Shown here piece by piece: positions 52,602 to 63,636 of a stretch of 64,000 nucleotides of DNA. Each line of letters begins with the position of its first letter. Positions within the stretch are counted from its first letter, which is position 1. The translations under genes were made by a program, and so were the position numbers. This DNA comes from Vannielia litorea. GTDB taxonomy: Bacteria > Pseudomonadota > Alphaproteobacteria > Rhodobacterales > Rhodobacteraceae. Under the pieces are notes generated by a model. It searched no databases and had not been told where the DNA came from. It saw nothing but the letters and a program-made list of their open reading frames with translations. The stretch covers positions 186,001 through 250,000 of the forward strand of contig NZ_JAHVJR010000002.1 of assembly GCF_019801175.1 (NCBI RefSeq). Reading direction: 5' to 3'.

Positions 52602-52749
52602 GGGGCTTTGAGCTCATTCGTTCGTGACCAGCAAGGTTTGTCAGGAAGCAGTTAAGGTTGGATGAACCGCATAGTTTTCGGCGGCGAAGTAATTTTTCCT
52701 AAACTGGTGACGACTAGCTTCTCGCGGTGATCACGTGAAGGAGTGGGAT

Positions 52750-53067
52750 ATGATTGATTGGGAGCGTGTGTCCGAGTTGCGGGGCGACGTGGGAGAAGAG
52801 GCGTTCGCCGAGGTTCGGGCTATCTTCATCGATGAGGCCGAGAAACTGTTGAGCCAGTTTGAGGCTGGTGGCTCCGGCAGGTGGGAAGAGGACTTCCACT
52901 TCCTCAAAAGTTCGGCCCTGAATATGGGTTTCGAGGAAGTCGCCCGCCTCTGTCAGGATGCTGAGGTCCGTGCTCGCTACGGCGAGGCAGGTCCCTCAGA
53001 TGCAGCCGCAGTAGCGGCAAGCTTCCGCGCTTCGATGACTGAATTCGAGCAGGGACTTAACCGCTGA
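52750..53067 (+). CDS. Hpt-domain phosphotransfer protein
   Basis: 105 residues. The phospho-His is His50 in EDFHFLKSSALNMGFEEVAR, the standard Hpt helix with the HxLKSS(A/G)xxxG pattern. AAGGAG lies 7 bases before the ATG at 52750. It is a stand-alone phosphocarrier, divergent from the receiver-SpoIIE phosphatase gene, and is a likely donor for that receiver. Confidence 0.88.
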   Translation: MIDWERVSELRGDVGEEAFAEVRAIFIDEAEKLLSQFEAGGSGRWEEDFHFLKSSALNMGFEEVARLCQDAEVRARYGEAGPSDAAAVAASFRASMTEFEQGLNR

Positions 53068-53151
53068 GGCGAACGACCGCCGGCCTCTTGGATTCACTTC
53101 AGAAACCGCCTACACCGCCGCCTTGAACGTAAGCGACGGAGCGCCCCTCAC

Positions 53152-54378
53152 ATGACTGCCCCAAAAAAAGTGGTGCTCGCCTACAGCGGCGGGCTTGATA
53201 CTTCGGTCATCCTAAAGTGGCTCGAGGTGGAAATCGGCTGCGAAGTGGTGACCTTCACCGCTGATCTGGGCCAGGGTGAAGAACTGGAGCCCGCGCGCAA
53301 GAAGGCCGAGATGCTGGGTGTGAAGCCCGAGAACATCTTCATCGAAGATGTGCGCGAAGAGTTCGTGCGCGACTTTGTCTTTCCGATGTTCCGCGCCAAC
53401 GCGGTTTACGAAGGGCTCTATCTGCTCGGCACATCCATTGCCCGCCCTCTGATCTCTAAAAGGCTTGTCGAGATCGCTGCTGAAACCGGTGCCGATGCAG
53501 TCGCTCACGGTGCAACGGGTAAGGGCAACGATCAGGTTCGGTTTGAACTCAGCGCATATGCTCTGAACCCAGAAATCAAGGTGATCGCCCCTTGGCGCGA
53601 ATGGGACCTAACCAGCCGCACCAAGCTGATTGAGTTTGCCGAGGCACACCAGATTCCGATTGCGAAGGACAAGCGCGGCGAGGCGCCGTTCTCGGTGGAT
53701 GCGAACCTTCTGCACACCTCGAGCGAGGGCAAGGTTCTGGAGGACCCGGGACAGAACGCACCGGAATACGTGTATCAGCGCACGGATGACCCGATGAGCG
53801 CGCCGGACGAGCCGGAATACATCGAGATCGGTTTTGAGAAGGGCGACGCCGTCAGCATCAATGGCGAGTCGATGAGCCCGGCGACGATCCTGACCAAGCT
53901 CAATGAGGTCGGCAAGCACCACGGAATCGGGCGGCTGGACTTTGTGGAAAACCGGTTTGTCGGGATGAAATCGCGCGGGATTTACGAGACCCCGGGCGGC
54001 ACAATCCTGCTTGAAGCCCATCGGGGGATCGAACAGATCACCCTCGACAGCGGCGCGGGGCACCTGAAAGACAGCCTGATGCCGCGCTATGCCGAGCTGA
54101 TCTACAACGGCTTCTGGTTCAGCCCCGAGCGCGAGATGCTTCAGGCCGCGATCGACAAGAGCCAGGAGCAGGTGACCGGCACGGTGAAGCTGATGCTGTT
54201 CAAGGGTTTCTGCCGCACGGTTGCGCGGTGGTCGGATCACTCGCTCTATTCCGAGGCGCATGTGACCTTCGAGGAGGACGCAGGGGCCTACGACCAGAAG
54301 GACGCGCAGGGCTTCATCCAGCTCAACGCGCTGCGGCTGAAGCTGATCGCAAAGCGGAATCAACGCGTTAAAGGCTAG
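53152..54378 (+). CDS. argG: argininosuccinate synthase
   Basis: 408 residues. It joins citrulline and aspartate with ATP in arginine synthesis. The P-loop LAYSGGLDTSVILKWL is at the N-terminus, ATGKGNDQVRFE and RGEAPFSVDANLLHTSSEG are conserved, and EAHRGIEQITLDSGAGHLKD is C-terminal. Length and motifs are complete. Codon use shifts from mixed to strongly GC-ending at about 53,800. Confidence 0.97.
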   Translation: MTAPKKVVLAYSGGLDTSVILKWLEVEIGCEVVTFTADLGQGEELEPARKKAEMLGVKPENIFIEDVREEFVRDFVFPMFRANAVYEGLYLLGTSIARPLISKRLVEIAAETGADAVAHGATGKGNDQVRFELSAYALNPEIKVIAPWREWDLTSRTKLIEFAEAHQIPIAKDKRGEAPFSVDANLLHTSSEGKVLEDPGQNAPEYVYQRTDDPMSAPDEPEYIEIGFEKGDAVSINGESMSPATILTKLNEVGKHHGIGRLDFVENRFVGMKSRGIYETPGGTILLEAHRGIEQITLDSGAGHLKDSLMPRYAELIYNGFWFSPEREMLQAAIDKSQEQVTGTVKLMLFKGFCRTVARWSDHSLYSEAHVTFEEDAGAYDQKDAQGFIQLNALRLKLIAKRNQRVKG

Positions 54379-54403
54379 TCGGACGCCGCGTTACGCTTGA
54401 TCT

Positions 54404-54421
54404 GGCCCGCTTCGGCGGGCC
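54404..54421 (+). terminator. GC hairpin with TTCG tetraloop after argG
   Basis: GGCCCGC pairs with GCGGGCC around a stable TTCG loop, 25 bases after the argG stop. Only a short, broken T tract follows, so termination efficiency is uncertain. It may also act as a transcript-end stabiliser. Confidence 0.55.
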
Positions 54422-54456
54422 ACTTCGTTGCTGCCAGAGACAGCCGGAGCGCCAGA

Positions 54457-54750
54457 GTGACGACCCCCCTGCAAGAGATCGCCGACAAGATCGCCCCTCA
54501 TCTTGCCGCCAGCGAGAATGAGCGAAGCCTGAAGTTCGACTGCGGCAGTGACGGGATCATGGTGCTGGACGGCCGCGAGGTTGCGGTCGATGACCGGCCC
54601 GCCGATTGCACGATCAGACTGTCGCTCGAGAACCTCAGGAAGCTGCTCAAGGGAGAGCTCAATCCGATGACCGGCGTGGTCATGGGCAAGCTCAGGGTTT
54701 CCGGCAATCCCGCCGCCGCGATGGAACTGGCGAAGTATCTAGAAGCCTAG
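54457..54750 (+). CDS. SCP2 sterol-binding domain protein
   Basis: 97 residues, a single SCP2 domain: IADKIAPHLAASENERSLKF, DGREVAVDDRPADCTIRLSL and LLKGELNPMTGVVMGKLRVSGN. It probably binds a lipid or acyl-CoA in the cytosol. GGAG lies 8 bases before the GTG at 54457. It overlaps the opposing sulfotransferase end by 4 bases. Confidence 0.88.
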   Translation: MTTPLQEIADKIAPHLAASENERSLKFDCGSDGIMVLDGREVAVDDRPADCTIRLSLENLRKLLKGELNPMTGVVMGKLRVSGNPAAAMELAKYLEA

Positions 54751-55466
54751 GGTTTCAGGGCAACGGCACCCAATCGCTCGTAGTGCGGCATCGCCCCTTC
54801 CACGAGGTGCTGCAGTTCGGCCCGAACCGTTGGCAGAGGCCCTTCCGGCCCCGCAAAGCCGCTACTGTCATGCACCGATGCATACCAATGCGCGGCCCAG
54901 ACGCCGTCGGAGGCGTGGCCGCCCTTGGGCCAGCTCAGCATCGCCGGGTCCCAGGCCAGCCCGATCGCGGCACAGAGTTTTCTCAGCATCCTTTCGGGGT
55001 CCTGCCGGATATCGGCGCTGTCCACGACGACCGGGGCTTGGCCGAGCGAGAGGACGTGATCGTGGAGCTCCGCTTGCTGGCGAAAGCCGATATCGTCGGC
55101 GGTAACGCCCTCATACTTGTCGGAAAAACTCGCCAGAACGCGGGCAGGATGGCGGAGCAGGAAGACGTTCACACAGGATTCTATGAACCCCCTCGGCACG
55201 CCCGGAATCATATGCTGGGTCATATGCTTGTGATACGCGTGGGGCCTGCCGCCTGGGATGGGCCCCAGAAGCTGCGCCGAGACCTCTTCGGTGTTTTCGG
55301 GGCGGCTTGCGAGGATCTCGCTCCGCATCGGATGGTCCAGACCTGTCAGCCGCAGGTAGGGGCCATAGAAGGGCTCGTCCACCACATGGAAATCGGCCCG
55401 GTTGCCGAAGGCATACATCATTGCGGTCGAAAGATTGCGCGGTCCGGACCACATGGCGATTTTCAT
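54747..55466 (-). CDS. sulfotransferase-like protein
   Basis: 239 residues. The N-terminal P-loop-like MWSGPRNLSTAMMYAF (5'-PSB region) and NVFLLRHPARVLASFSDKYE (3'-phosphate-binding region) fit the PAPS-sulfotransferase fold. KHMTQHMIPGVPRG lies between them. Many bacterial relatives are annotated only as sulfotransferase family; the acceptor is unknown. Its ATG overlaps the class IV aminotransferase stop as ATGA, so the two are co-translated. The frame upstream to 55724 is antisense-like. Confidence 0.82.
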   Translation of the reverse strand: MKIAMWSGPRNLSTAMMYAFGNRADFHVVDEPFYGPYLRLTGLDHPMRSEILASRPENTEEVSAQLLGPIPGGRPHAYHKHMTQHMIPGVPRGFIESCVNVFLLRHPARVLASFSDKYEGVTADDIGFRQQAELHDHVLSLGQAPVVVDSADIRQDPERMLRKLCAAIGLAWDPAMLSWPKGGHASDGVWAAHWYASVHDSSGFAGPEGPLPTVRAELQHLVEGAMPHYERLGAVALKP

Positions 55467-56362
55467 GGGGTCACCAGCGCCTTGTAGAGCGCCCGGATGC
55501 GCGTGGTCACTAGACCCATCTCTCCGGAACCGATTGTGCGGCCATCGATCTGGCCAACCGGGGTTTGCGCGCCGAATGTACCGGTGAGAAAGGCCTCTTC
55601 TGCACAGTAGGCCTCGACGAGGGAGTAGTTTTTCTCGCGGCAGGGGATGCCGTTTGCATGGCAGAGGTCGATCACCTTTTGGCGGGTGATGCCGTTCATG
55701 CAGTAGTCGCCTGTCGATGTCCAAACTTCGCCCTTGCGGACGATGAAAAAATTGCAGGCGTTCGTGGTGTTCACGAAGCCATGCACATCGAGCATGAGCG
55801 CCTCGTCGGCACCGGCCTTCTCGGCGGCGATGCAGGCAAGGATGCAGTTGAGCTTGCTGTGGGAGTTCAGCTTCGGGTCCTGCGTCATTGGCAGACCGCG
55901 CAGGTAAGGGACGGTGGCAAGCCGTATCGGGCGGGGGATGGAGGGCTTGGAGTGCTCCATGATGATCGCCACGGTCGGGCCCTGACGGGAGAGCGACGGG
56001 TGCTGAAAAGGGCGGGTCTTGATGCCGCGTGTGACCATGAGGCGCGCATGGGCGTCGGTGGTCATGCCGTTAGCCTGTTGTGTCTCTGATATCGCCGAAA
56101 CGAGTTGCTTTCGGGTCATGCCAATGTCGAGATCAATCGCCTTGGCGGCTTCGAACAGACGGTCCATGTGCTCGTCGACAAAAGTCCAGCGGCCATCATA
56201 GAGGCGGAGCCCCTCCCAGACGCCATCGCCCAGCATGAAGCCGGAATCGTAGACGCTGACGAGGGCCTCGGCACGGGGCTTGAGCTCGCCGTTCAGCCAG
56301 ATGAGGAGCGACTCGTTGCGCTGGTCGTCCTCGGCGGTGTGGGTGGTGACTTCGGTATCCAT
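55463..56362 (-). CDS. class IV aminotransferase (BCAT/D-amino acid type)
   Basis: 299 residues. VSVYDSGFMLGDGVWEGLRL is the fold-IV start, the PLP lysine is in NSHSKLNCILACIAAEKAG, GADEALMLDVHGFVNTTNAC holds the PLP-contact Glu region, and GITRQKVIDLC binds phosphate. Branched-chain and D-amino-acid aminotransferases share this fold, and the sequence does not show a decisive specificity loop. It is translationally coupled to a sulfotransferase-like gene. Confidence 0.87.
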   Translation of the reverse strand: MDTEVTTHTAEDDQRNESLLIWLNGELKPRAEALVSVYDSGFMLGDGVWEGLRLYDGRWTFVDEHMDRLFEAAKAIDLDIGMTRKQLVSAISETQQANGMTTDAHARLMVTRGIKTRPFQHPSLSRQGPTVAIIMEHSKPSIPRPIRLATVPYLRGLPMTQDPKLNSHSKLNCILACIAAEKAGADEALMLDVHGFVNTTNACNFFIVRKGEVWTSTGDYCMNGITRQKVIDLCHANGIPCREKNYSLVEAYCAEEAFLTGTFGAQTPVGQIDGRTIGSGEMGLVTTRIRALYKALVTP

Positions 56363-56483
56363 GGCGCCACGCTAGGCAGGGCCGCGAATGTTTCCAAGGG
56401 TAAAGACGGTGTGAGGTCACGGGCCGGTGATTGGACCAGGCATGGGGGTGGCGGCAAGGGTCGGATCAAGAGGAGGAATGGCG

Positions 56484-57149
56484 ATGTTGATGAAGATGAA
56501 ACGCGGACGACCGATGGCTCTGGCCCTGGCGATGGCGCTGGGGATCGTGGTGAACTGCGCACCGGCAAAGGCCGCGGCGACCGAAACGGCGGTGCTGGCC
56601 GGTGGCTGCTTCTGGTGCGTTGAGGCGGACTTCGAGAAGGTGAAGGGAGTCGAAGAGGTGATCTCGGGCTTTACCGGCGGGAGCGTGGCGAACCCGACCT
56701 ACAAGCAGGTCGTGCGCGGCGGGACGGGGCACTATGAGGCGGTTCAAGTGAGGTACGACCCGGCCGTTGTCTCATACGACCAGATCCTGCACAGCTTTCT
56801 CCGCAGCGTGGATCCGACCGATGCGGGCGGCCAGTTTTGCGACCGGGGCGAGAGCTATCGGACCGCGATATTTGTCTCCAACTCTTCCGAAAAGCAAGCC
56901 GCCGAGGCCGCGTTGCGGGATGCACAGAAGGCGCTTGGGGCCAAGGTTGTAACACCGGTACTGGACGAAAGCGCCTTCTACCCGGCGGAGGCTTATCATC
57001 AGGATTACTACAAGCAGGGTGATATCATCCTGACGCGGTTCGGGCCGAAGTCGAAGGCCAATGCCTACAAGCTTTATCGTGAAGGATGCGGGCGCGATGC
57101 GCGGGTGCGAGAGCTTTGGGGCTCGGCAGCGCCGTTTGCTGGCGGATAG
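56484..57149 (+). CDS. msrA: exported peptide-methionine (S)-S-oxide reductase
   Basis: 221 residues from the ATG at 56484, with AGGAGG 7 bases upstream. A signal peptide (GRPMALALAMALGIVVNCAP, cleavage near AKA) sends it to the periplasm. The catalytic motif GGCFWCVEADF, followed by SGFTGGSVANPTYKQV and GGQFCDRGESYRTAIF, is typical of MsrA. It repairs oxidised methionine in envelope proteins. NC near the end of the signal could be a lipobox, but the context is weak. Confidence 0.92.
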   Translation: MLMKMKRGRPMALALAMALGIVVNCAPAKAAATETAVLAGGCFWCVEADFEKVKGVEEVISGFTGGSVANPTYKQVVRGGTGHYEAVQVRYDPAVVSYDQILHSFLRSVDPTDAGGQFCDRGESYRTAIFVSNSSEKQAAEAALRDAQKALGAKVVTPVLDESAFYPAEAYHQDYYKQGDIILTRFGPKSKANAYKLYREGCGRDARVRELWGSAAPFAGG

Positions 57150-57166
57150 GCGAGACCGGTTTCGCC

Positions 57167-58036
57167 CTACAGCGCGGCGTCGATCTCGTCGCGGGACGGC
57201 ATCGCAGGCGCTGCACCGGGCCGTGTGACCTGGATGCTGGCAGCGGCTGTGGCCATTTCGAGTGCCTGCTTGTGGCTCTTGCCCTCCGAAAGGGCGGCGG
57301 CGATGACCCCGGTGAAGCAATCGCCTGCACCGGTGGTATCCACGGCCTCGACCTTGCGGGCAGCAACGTGCGTGACGCTACCATCGGATTGATCGCGCCA
57401 GATTGCTCCGTCGGCCCCCAGCGTGACCAGGACGTGCGGCACCGGGATGTCGGCAAGCGGCATCTGGTTGCGGCGCTCCAATTCTTCGCATTCGCCACGG
57501 TTCATCACTAGAAGGTCGATGTAGGGTAGCATTACGCTGACAGAATGGGGCTCAAAGGGGGCGGCAGAATAGATGACAAAAAGGTCTCTGTTTCGGCCCA
57601 GTTTTGCGGTTTCTTCGGTAAACGGGGTCTCGTTCTGTAGCATCAGGATGTCGCCAGCCACCGCCCCAGAGAGCGCGGCCTCAACCGATTCCAGAGACTG
57701 TTGAGCGTTGGCGCCATGCTGTATGACAATTGAGTTCTCGCCCGTTGCATCGACATAGATCACGGCATGGCCGGTTTCGGATTCGACCCGCCGGATCTGG
57801 CTGATATCAACGCCGAAACGCTCGAGCTGGCCTGTTGCCCAGCTGTCGTTCTTTCCCACGGCGCCTATGTGGACAGTCATTGCCCCGGCTTGTGCGCAGG
57901 CGACCGACTGATTGGCGCCCTTGCCGCCGAGTCCGACTGAGTAGCGCGTGGCGGCAAGGGTCTCGCCCGGTGCTGGCATGTGCGGAACCTCGTGGATGAG
58001 GTCGCGGTTGATCGAGCCGAAGTTGTAGACTGTCAC
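57167..58036 (-). CDS. PfkB/ribokinase-family sugar kinase
   Basis: 289 residues from a GTG at 58036, with a 13-base gap after the maeB stop. FGSINRDLIHEVPHMPAPGE and VGLGGKGANQSVACA are the ribokinase N-terminal marks. ALGADGAIWRD-like VTLGADGAIW and the catalytic-base motif DTTGAGDCFTGVIAAAL are present. Ribose is the default substrate for this motif set, but other pentoses or nucleosides are possible. Confidence 0.88.
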   Translation of the reverse strand: MTVYNFGSINRDLIHEVPHMPAPGETLAATRYSVGLGGKGANQSVACAQAGAMTVHIGAVGKNDSWATGQLERFGVDISQIRRVESETGHAVIYVDATGENSIVIQHGANAQQSLESVEAALSGAVAGDILMLQNETPFTEETAKLGRNRDLFVIYSAAPFEPHSVSVMLPYIDLLVMNRGECEELERRNQMPLADIPVPHVLVTLGADGAIWRDQSDGSVTHVAARKVEAVDTTGAGDCFTGVIAAALSEGKSHKQALEMATAAASIQVTRPGAAPAMPSRDEIDAAL

Positions 58037-58049
58037 GCTCCGCCCTGCC

Positions 58050-60305
<2,256 letters not shown>

Positions 60306-60419
60306 GTCTTTCCTCCTTGCGCCGCGCGTCTTAATCCGGCGGTGACGTGACGTCCACCGGGGGTTTTTCCTCCCATGCGCTGGGGCTATGGTCCGCCAAA
60401 TCAGCAGGCGGGGGCAAGT

Positions 60420-63059
60420 GTGAGTTCAGCAGCAGTCACACCGATGATGGCGCAATACCTGGAGATCAAGGCAGATCATCCAGGCGCGCTGCTGTTTTAC
60501 CGAATGGGCGACTTCTACGAGATGTTCTTTGACGACGCAGTGGCGGCGGCAGAAGCACTCGATATCGCACTCACGAAACGTGGTAAACACGATGGGGACG
60601 ACATCCCGATGTGCGGTGTGCCGGTTCATGCCGCCGAGAGCTACTTGCTGACGCTCATTCGGAAGGGCTTCCGGGTTGCCGTGTGCGAGCAGATGGAAAG
60701 CCCGGACGAAGCCAAGAAGCGCGGATACAAGGCGGTGGTTCGTCGCGAGGTGGTGCGCTTGGTCACGCCCGGCACGTTGACCGAGGAAAGTTTGCTTGAG
60801 CCGCGACGCCACAACTACCTCGCTGCCTATGCAGATGTACGTGGGGAGGGCGCCTTGGCATGGGTCGACATTTCGACCGGGGCCTTTCGGGTCGTGCGCT
60901 GCGGGTCCGAAATGCTGGGGCCGCAATTGGCGCGGCTGATGCCGCGCGAGGTGTTGCTAAGCGAGCGCTCAGAAGGATTTTTGGCTGAAATAGTGTCTGA
61001 CCTTGGTGGTGCACCCACTATGGCCTCTGCAGAGAGCTTCGACAGTGAGGGTGGTAAGGTACGGCTCTGTGCGGCCCTCCGGGTAAAAACGCTGGACGCC
61101 TTCGGCACCTTTGGGCGGGCCGATCTTGCAGCACTCGGCGCAATCGTCGCCTATTTGGAACTCACCCAAAAAGGCCAACTGCCGCTTCTGCGCCCTCCGG
61201 TGTCTGAGGACATGGGCGGGGTCATGCAGATCGACGCCGCCACGAGGCGAAATCTTGAGCTGACCCGCAGTCTGAGCGGGGGCCGCGAGGGGAGCCTGAT
61301 CGCCGCAATCGACCGAACACTTACCGCTGGCGGTGGTCGTCTGCTCGAAAGGCGAATCTCTTCGCCATCCCGCAAACTGCCTGAGATCCAACGACGTCTC
61401 GACACGGTCCAATGGGCAATGGATAGCGGGCGGCGAGAACAGTTGCGAGACGCACTTCGCCGCGTGCCAGATATGGACAGGGCACTCTCGCGACTGGCAC
61501 TCGACCGGGGCGGGCCACGCGATTTGGCTGCCGTTCGAAACGGGCTGGCACAGGCTGAATTGCTGGCCTCGTCGCTAATCGGTGAGCTGCCGGAGCTTGT
61601 GACCGAGGCCGCGGACGCTCTTCGAGGGCATACAGAGTTGGCTGATTTGCTGGATGCAGCGTTGGTCGCGGAACCGCCATTGCTGGCGCGCGACGGTGGG
61701 TTCGTTGCCACCGGTTATAATGCCGAGCTGGACGAGGCTCGCACCCTCCGTGACGAGGGTCGCGGAGTAATTGCGCGAATGCAGGCGGAGTTCTCTGAAC
61801 AGACGGGGATATCGGCTTTAAAGATCAAGCATAACAACGTCCTCGGTTACTTCATCGAAACAACGGCAACACACGCCGACAAGATGATGAAGCCGCCACT
61901 TTCGGAAACTTTCATCCACCGCCAAACCACTGCCAACGCGATACGGTTCACGACCGTAGAACTGAGCGAACTTGAAACGCGGATTCTGAACGCAGCCGGG
62001 CGCTCGCTGGAAGTCGAGAAACGCCTCTACTCTGACCTGAGCGAAGCTGTTTTGGATGCATCTGCCAACGTGGGCGGCGCGGCGCGGGCTCTCGCAGAAC
62101 TCGATCTGGCTTGTGCACTTGCTGATCTGGCCAGCGGGGAAGGGTGGGTCCGACCGGACGTGGATGAAGGCCGTGCCTTTGAAGTCGAAGCCGGTCGTCA
62201 CCCCGTAGTGGAAGCCGCGCTTCGTCGTGAAGGCGGTCAATCCTTCGTAGCGAACGACTGTGGATTGTCTGACGGTGCGGACGGCGCGCACATCTGGTTG
62301 CTGACCGGACCGAATATGGCGGGTAAGTCGACCTTCCTTCGTCAGAACGCGCTGATCGCTCTCCTCGCGCAAGCTGGAAGTTTCGTCCCAGCCAAACGCG
62401 CGCACGTTGGTATCGTCTCAAGCCTGTTCTCAAGGGTCGGCGCGGCGGATGACCTCGCGCGTGGCCGCTCGACCTTCATGGTCGAGATGGTCGAAACCGC
62501 CGCAATCCTGAACCAGGCTGACGACCGGAGCCTGGTGATTTTGGACGAGATCGGTCGGGGCACTGCAACCTATGACGGTCTTTCCATTGCTTGGGCGGTA
62601 ATGGAGCACTTGCATGATGTGAACCGGTCTCGCGCGCTCTTCGCGACACATTACCACGAAATGACCGCGCTGAGCGCCAAGCTCGAAGGCGCTGAAAATG
62701 CGACCGTGGCGGTGAAGGAGTGGGAGGGAGACGTCATCTTCCTCCACGAGGTGAAGATGGGTGCAGCAGAAGCGAGCTATGGCGTTCAGGTCGCGAAGTT
62801 GGCCGGGCTTCCGGAAGCAGTGGTTTCGCGCGCTCGAATGGTTTTGGAGCAACTGGAAAAAGGTGAACGGGAAGGTGGTGACAAGTCAAAGCTCATCGAC
62901 GATCTGCCGCTCTTCGCTGCAATACCGAAACAGTCTTCATTGCCGAAGACGGCTGAGCACAACGCGCTCAAAGAAAAGCTCGCCGAGGTTCTACCCGACG
63001 AGCTGACGCCTCGAGAGGCGCTTGAGGTTATCTATGAGTTAAAGCGCTTGGCCGACTAA
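60420..63059 (+). CDS. mutS: DNA mismatch repair protein MutS
   Basis: 879 residues from a GTG at 60420, with a G-rich site upstream. The mismatch-binding motif is FYRMGDFYEMFFDDA near the N-terminus, with the Phe-x-Glu wedge. The ATPase has Walker A LTGPNMAGKSTFLRQ, then SLVILDEIGRGTATYDGLSI, and the C-terminal DELTPREALEVIYELKRL is the clamp end. An upstream ATG at 60375 would add 15 unlikely residues. Confidence 0.96.
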   Translation: MSSAAVTPMMAQYLEIKADHPGALLFYRMGDFYEMFFDDAVAAAEALDIALTKRGKHDGDDIPMCGVPVHAAESYLLTLIRKGFRVAVCEQMESPDEAKKRGYKAVVRREVVRLVTPGTLTEESLLEPRRHNYLAAYADVRGEGALAWVDISTGAFRVVRCGSEMLGPQLARLMPREVLLSERSEGFLAEIVSDLGGAPTMASAESFDSEGGKVRLCAALRVKTLDAFGTFGRADLAALGAIVAYLELTQKGQLPLLRPPVSEDMGGVMQIDAATRRNLELTRSLSGGREGSLIAAIDRTLTAGGGRLLERRISSPSRKLPEIQRRLDTVQWAMDSGRREQLRDALRRVPDMDRALSRLALDRGGPRDLAAVRNGLAQAELLASSLIGELPELVTEAADALRGHTELADLLDAALVAEPPLLARDGGFVATGYNAELDEARTLRDEGRGVIARMQAEFSEQTGISALKIKHNNVLGYFIETTATHADKMMKPPLSETFIHRQTTANAIRFTTVELSELETRILNAAGRSLEVEKRLYSDLSEAVLDASANVGGAARALAELDLACALADLASGEGWVRPDVDEGRAFEVEAGRHPVVEAALRREGGQSFVANDCGLSDGADGAHIWLLTGPNMAGKSTFLRQNALIALLAQAGSFVPAKRAHVGIVSSLFSRVGAADDLARGRSTFMVEMVETAAILNQADDRSLVILDEIGRGTATYDGLSIAWAVMEHLHDVNRSRALFATHYHEMTALSAKLEGAENATVAVKEWEGDVIFLHEVKMGAAEASYGVQVAKLAGLPEAVVSRARMVLEQLEKGEREGGDKSKLIDDLPLFAAIPKQSSLPKTAEHNALKEKLAEVLPDELTPREALEVIYELKRLAD

Positions 63060-63081
63060 CACATCGGGCGCAGCACAAGAG

Positions 63082-63633
63082 TTAACCGGGGTTGGAGCTC
63101 ACTCCGACCTGTGCTGGGCGCAAGAGGCGATCGTAGAGCATGAAGCCCTCGGCAGCGACCTGGATGATATCTCCCTGCTTGGTATCGGGCAGAGGAGCCT
63201 CGAACATCGCTTGGTGCAGCTGCGGGTCGAACTTGTCGCCCACCTCTGGAGAAATACGGCTGATGCCGTGTTTTTCGAAGATATTCAGCAATTCGCGCAT
63301 GGTCAGCTCAACACCCTCCATCAGGGCAGACATGCTCTCGCTCCGTCCCTCATGGTCGCCCGCCGCGTCAAGCGCGCGCTTCAGGTTGTCATAGACTGGT
63401 AGCATGTCACGGGCGAGTTTGGAGCCGCCGTATTGCTCTGCTTCCCGACGATCACGTTCACCGCGCTTGCGGGCGTTTTCAGCATCCGCCAGTGCGCGCA
63501 TGAACCGGTCACGCATTTCATCCCGCTCAGCGCGGAGGATCTCGAGCTCGTCCAATTCCACCGCCTCGCCGTCTTCATCGGCGAGCGCGTCGATGTCGAT
63601 GAGCTCTTCGGGTTCCTGCTTCGGATCTGCCAT
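63082..63633 (-). CDS. grpE: nucleotide exchange factor GrpE
   Basis: 183 residues. A disordered acidic N-terminus (Asp/Glu-rich to residue 30) is followed by the long coiled coil (AERDEMRDRFMRALADAENA) and the C-terminal beta domain (EVGDKFDPQLHQAMFEAPLP, KQGDIIQVAAEGFMLYDRLL). It releases ADP from DnaK. AAGGG lies upstream of the ATG, inside the hrcA end. It is 3 bases after hrcA, the usual heat-shock pair. Confidence 0.95.
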   Translation of the reverse strand: MADPKQEPEELIDIDALADEDGEAVELDELEILRAERDEMRDRFMRALADAENARKRGERDRREAEQYGGSKLARDMLPVYDNLKRALDAAGDHEGRSESMSALMEGVELTMRELLNIFEKHGISRISPEVGDKFDPQLHQAMFEAPLPDTKQGDIIQVAAEGFMLYDRLLRPAQVGVSSNPG

Positions 63634-63636
63634 GTC

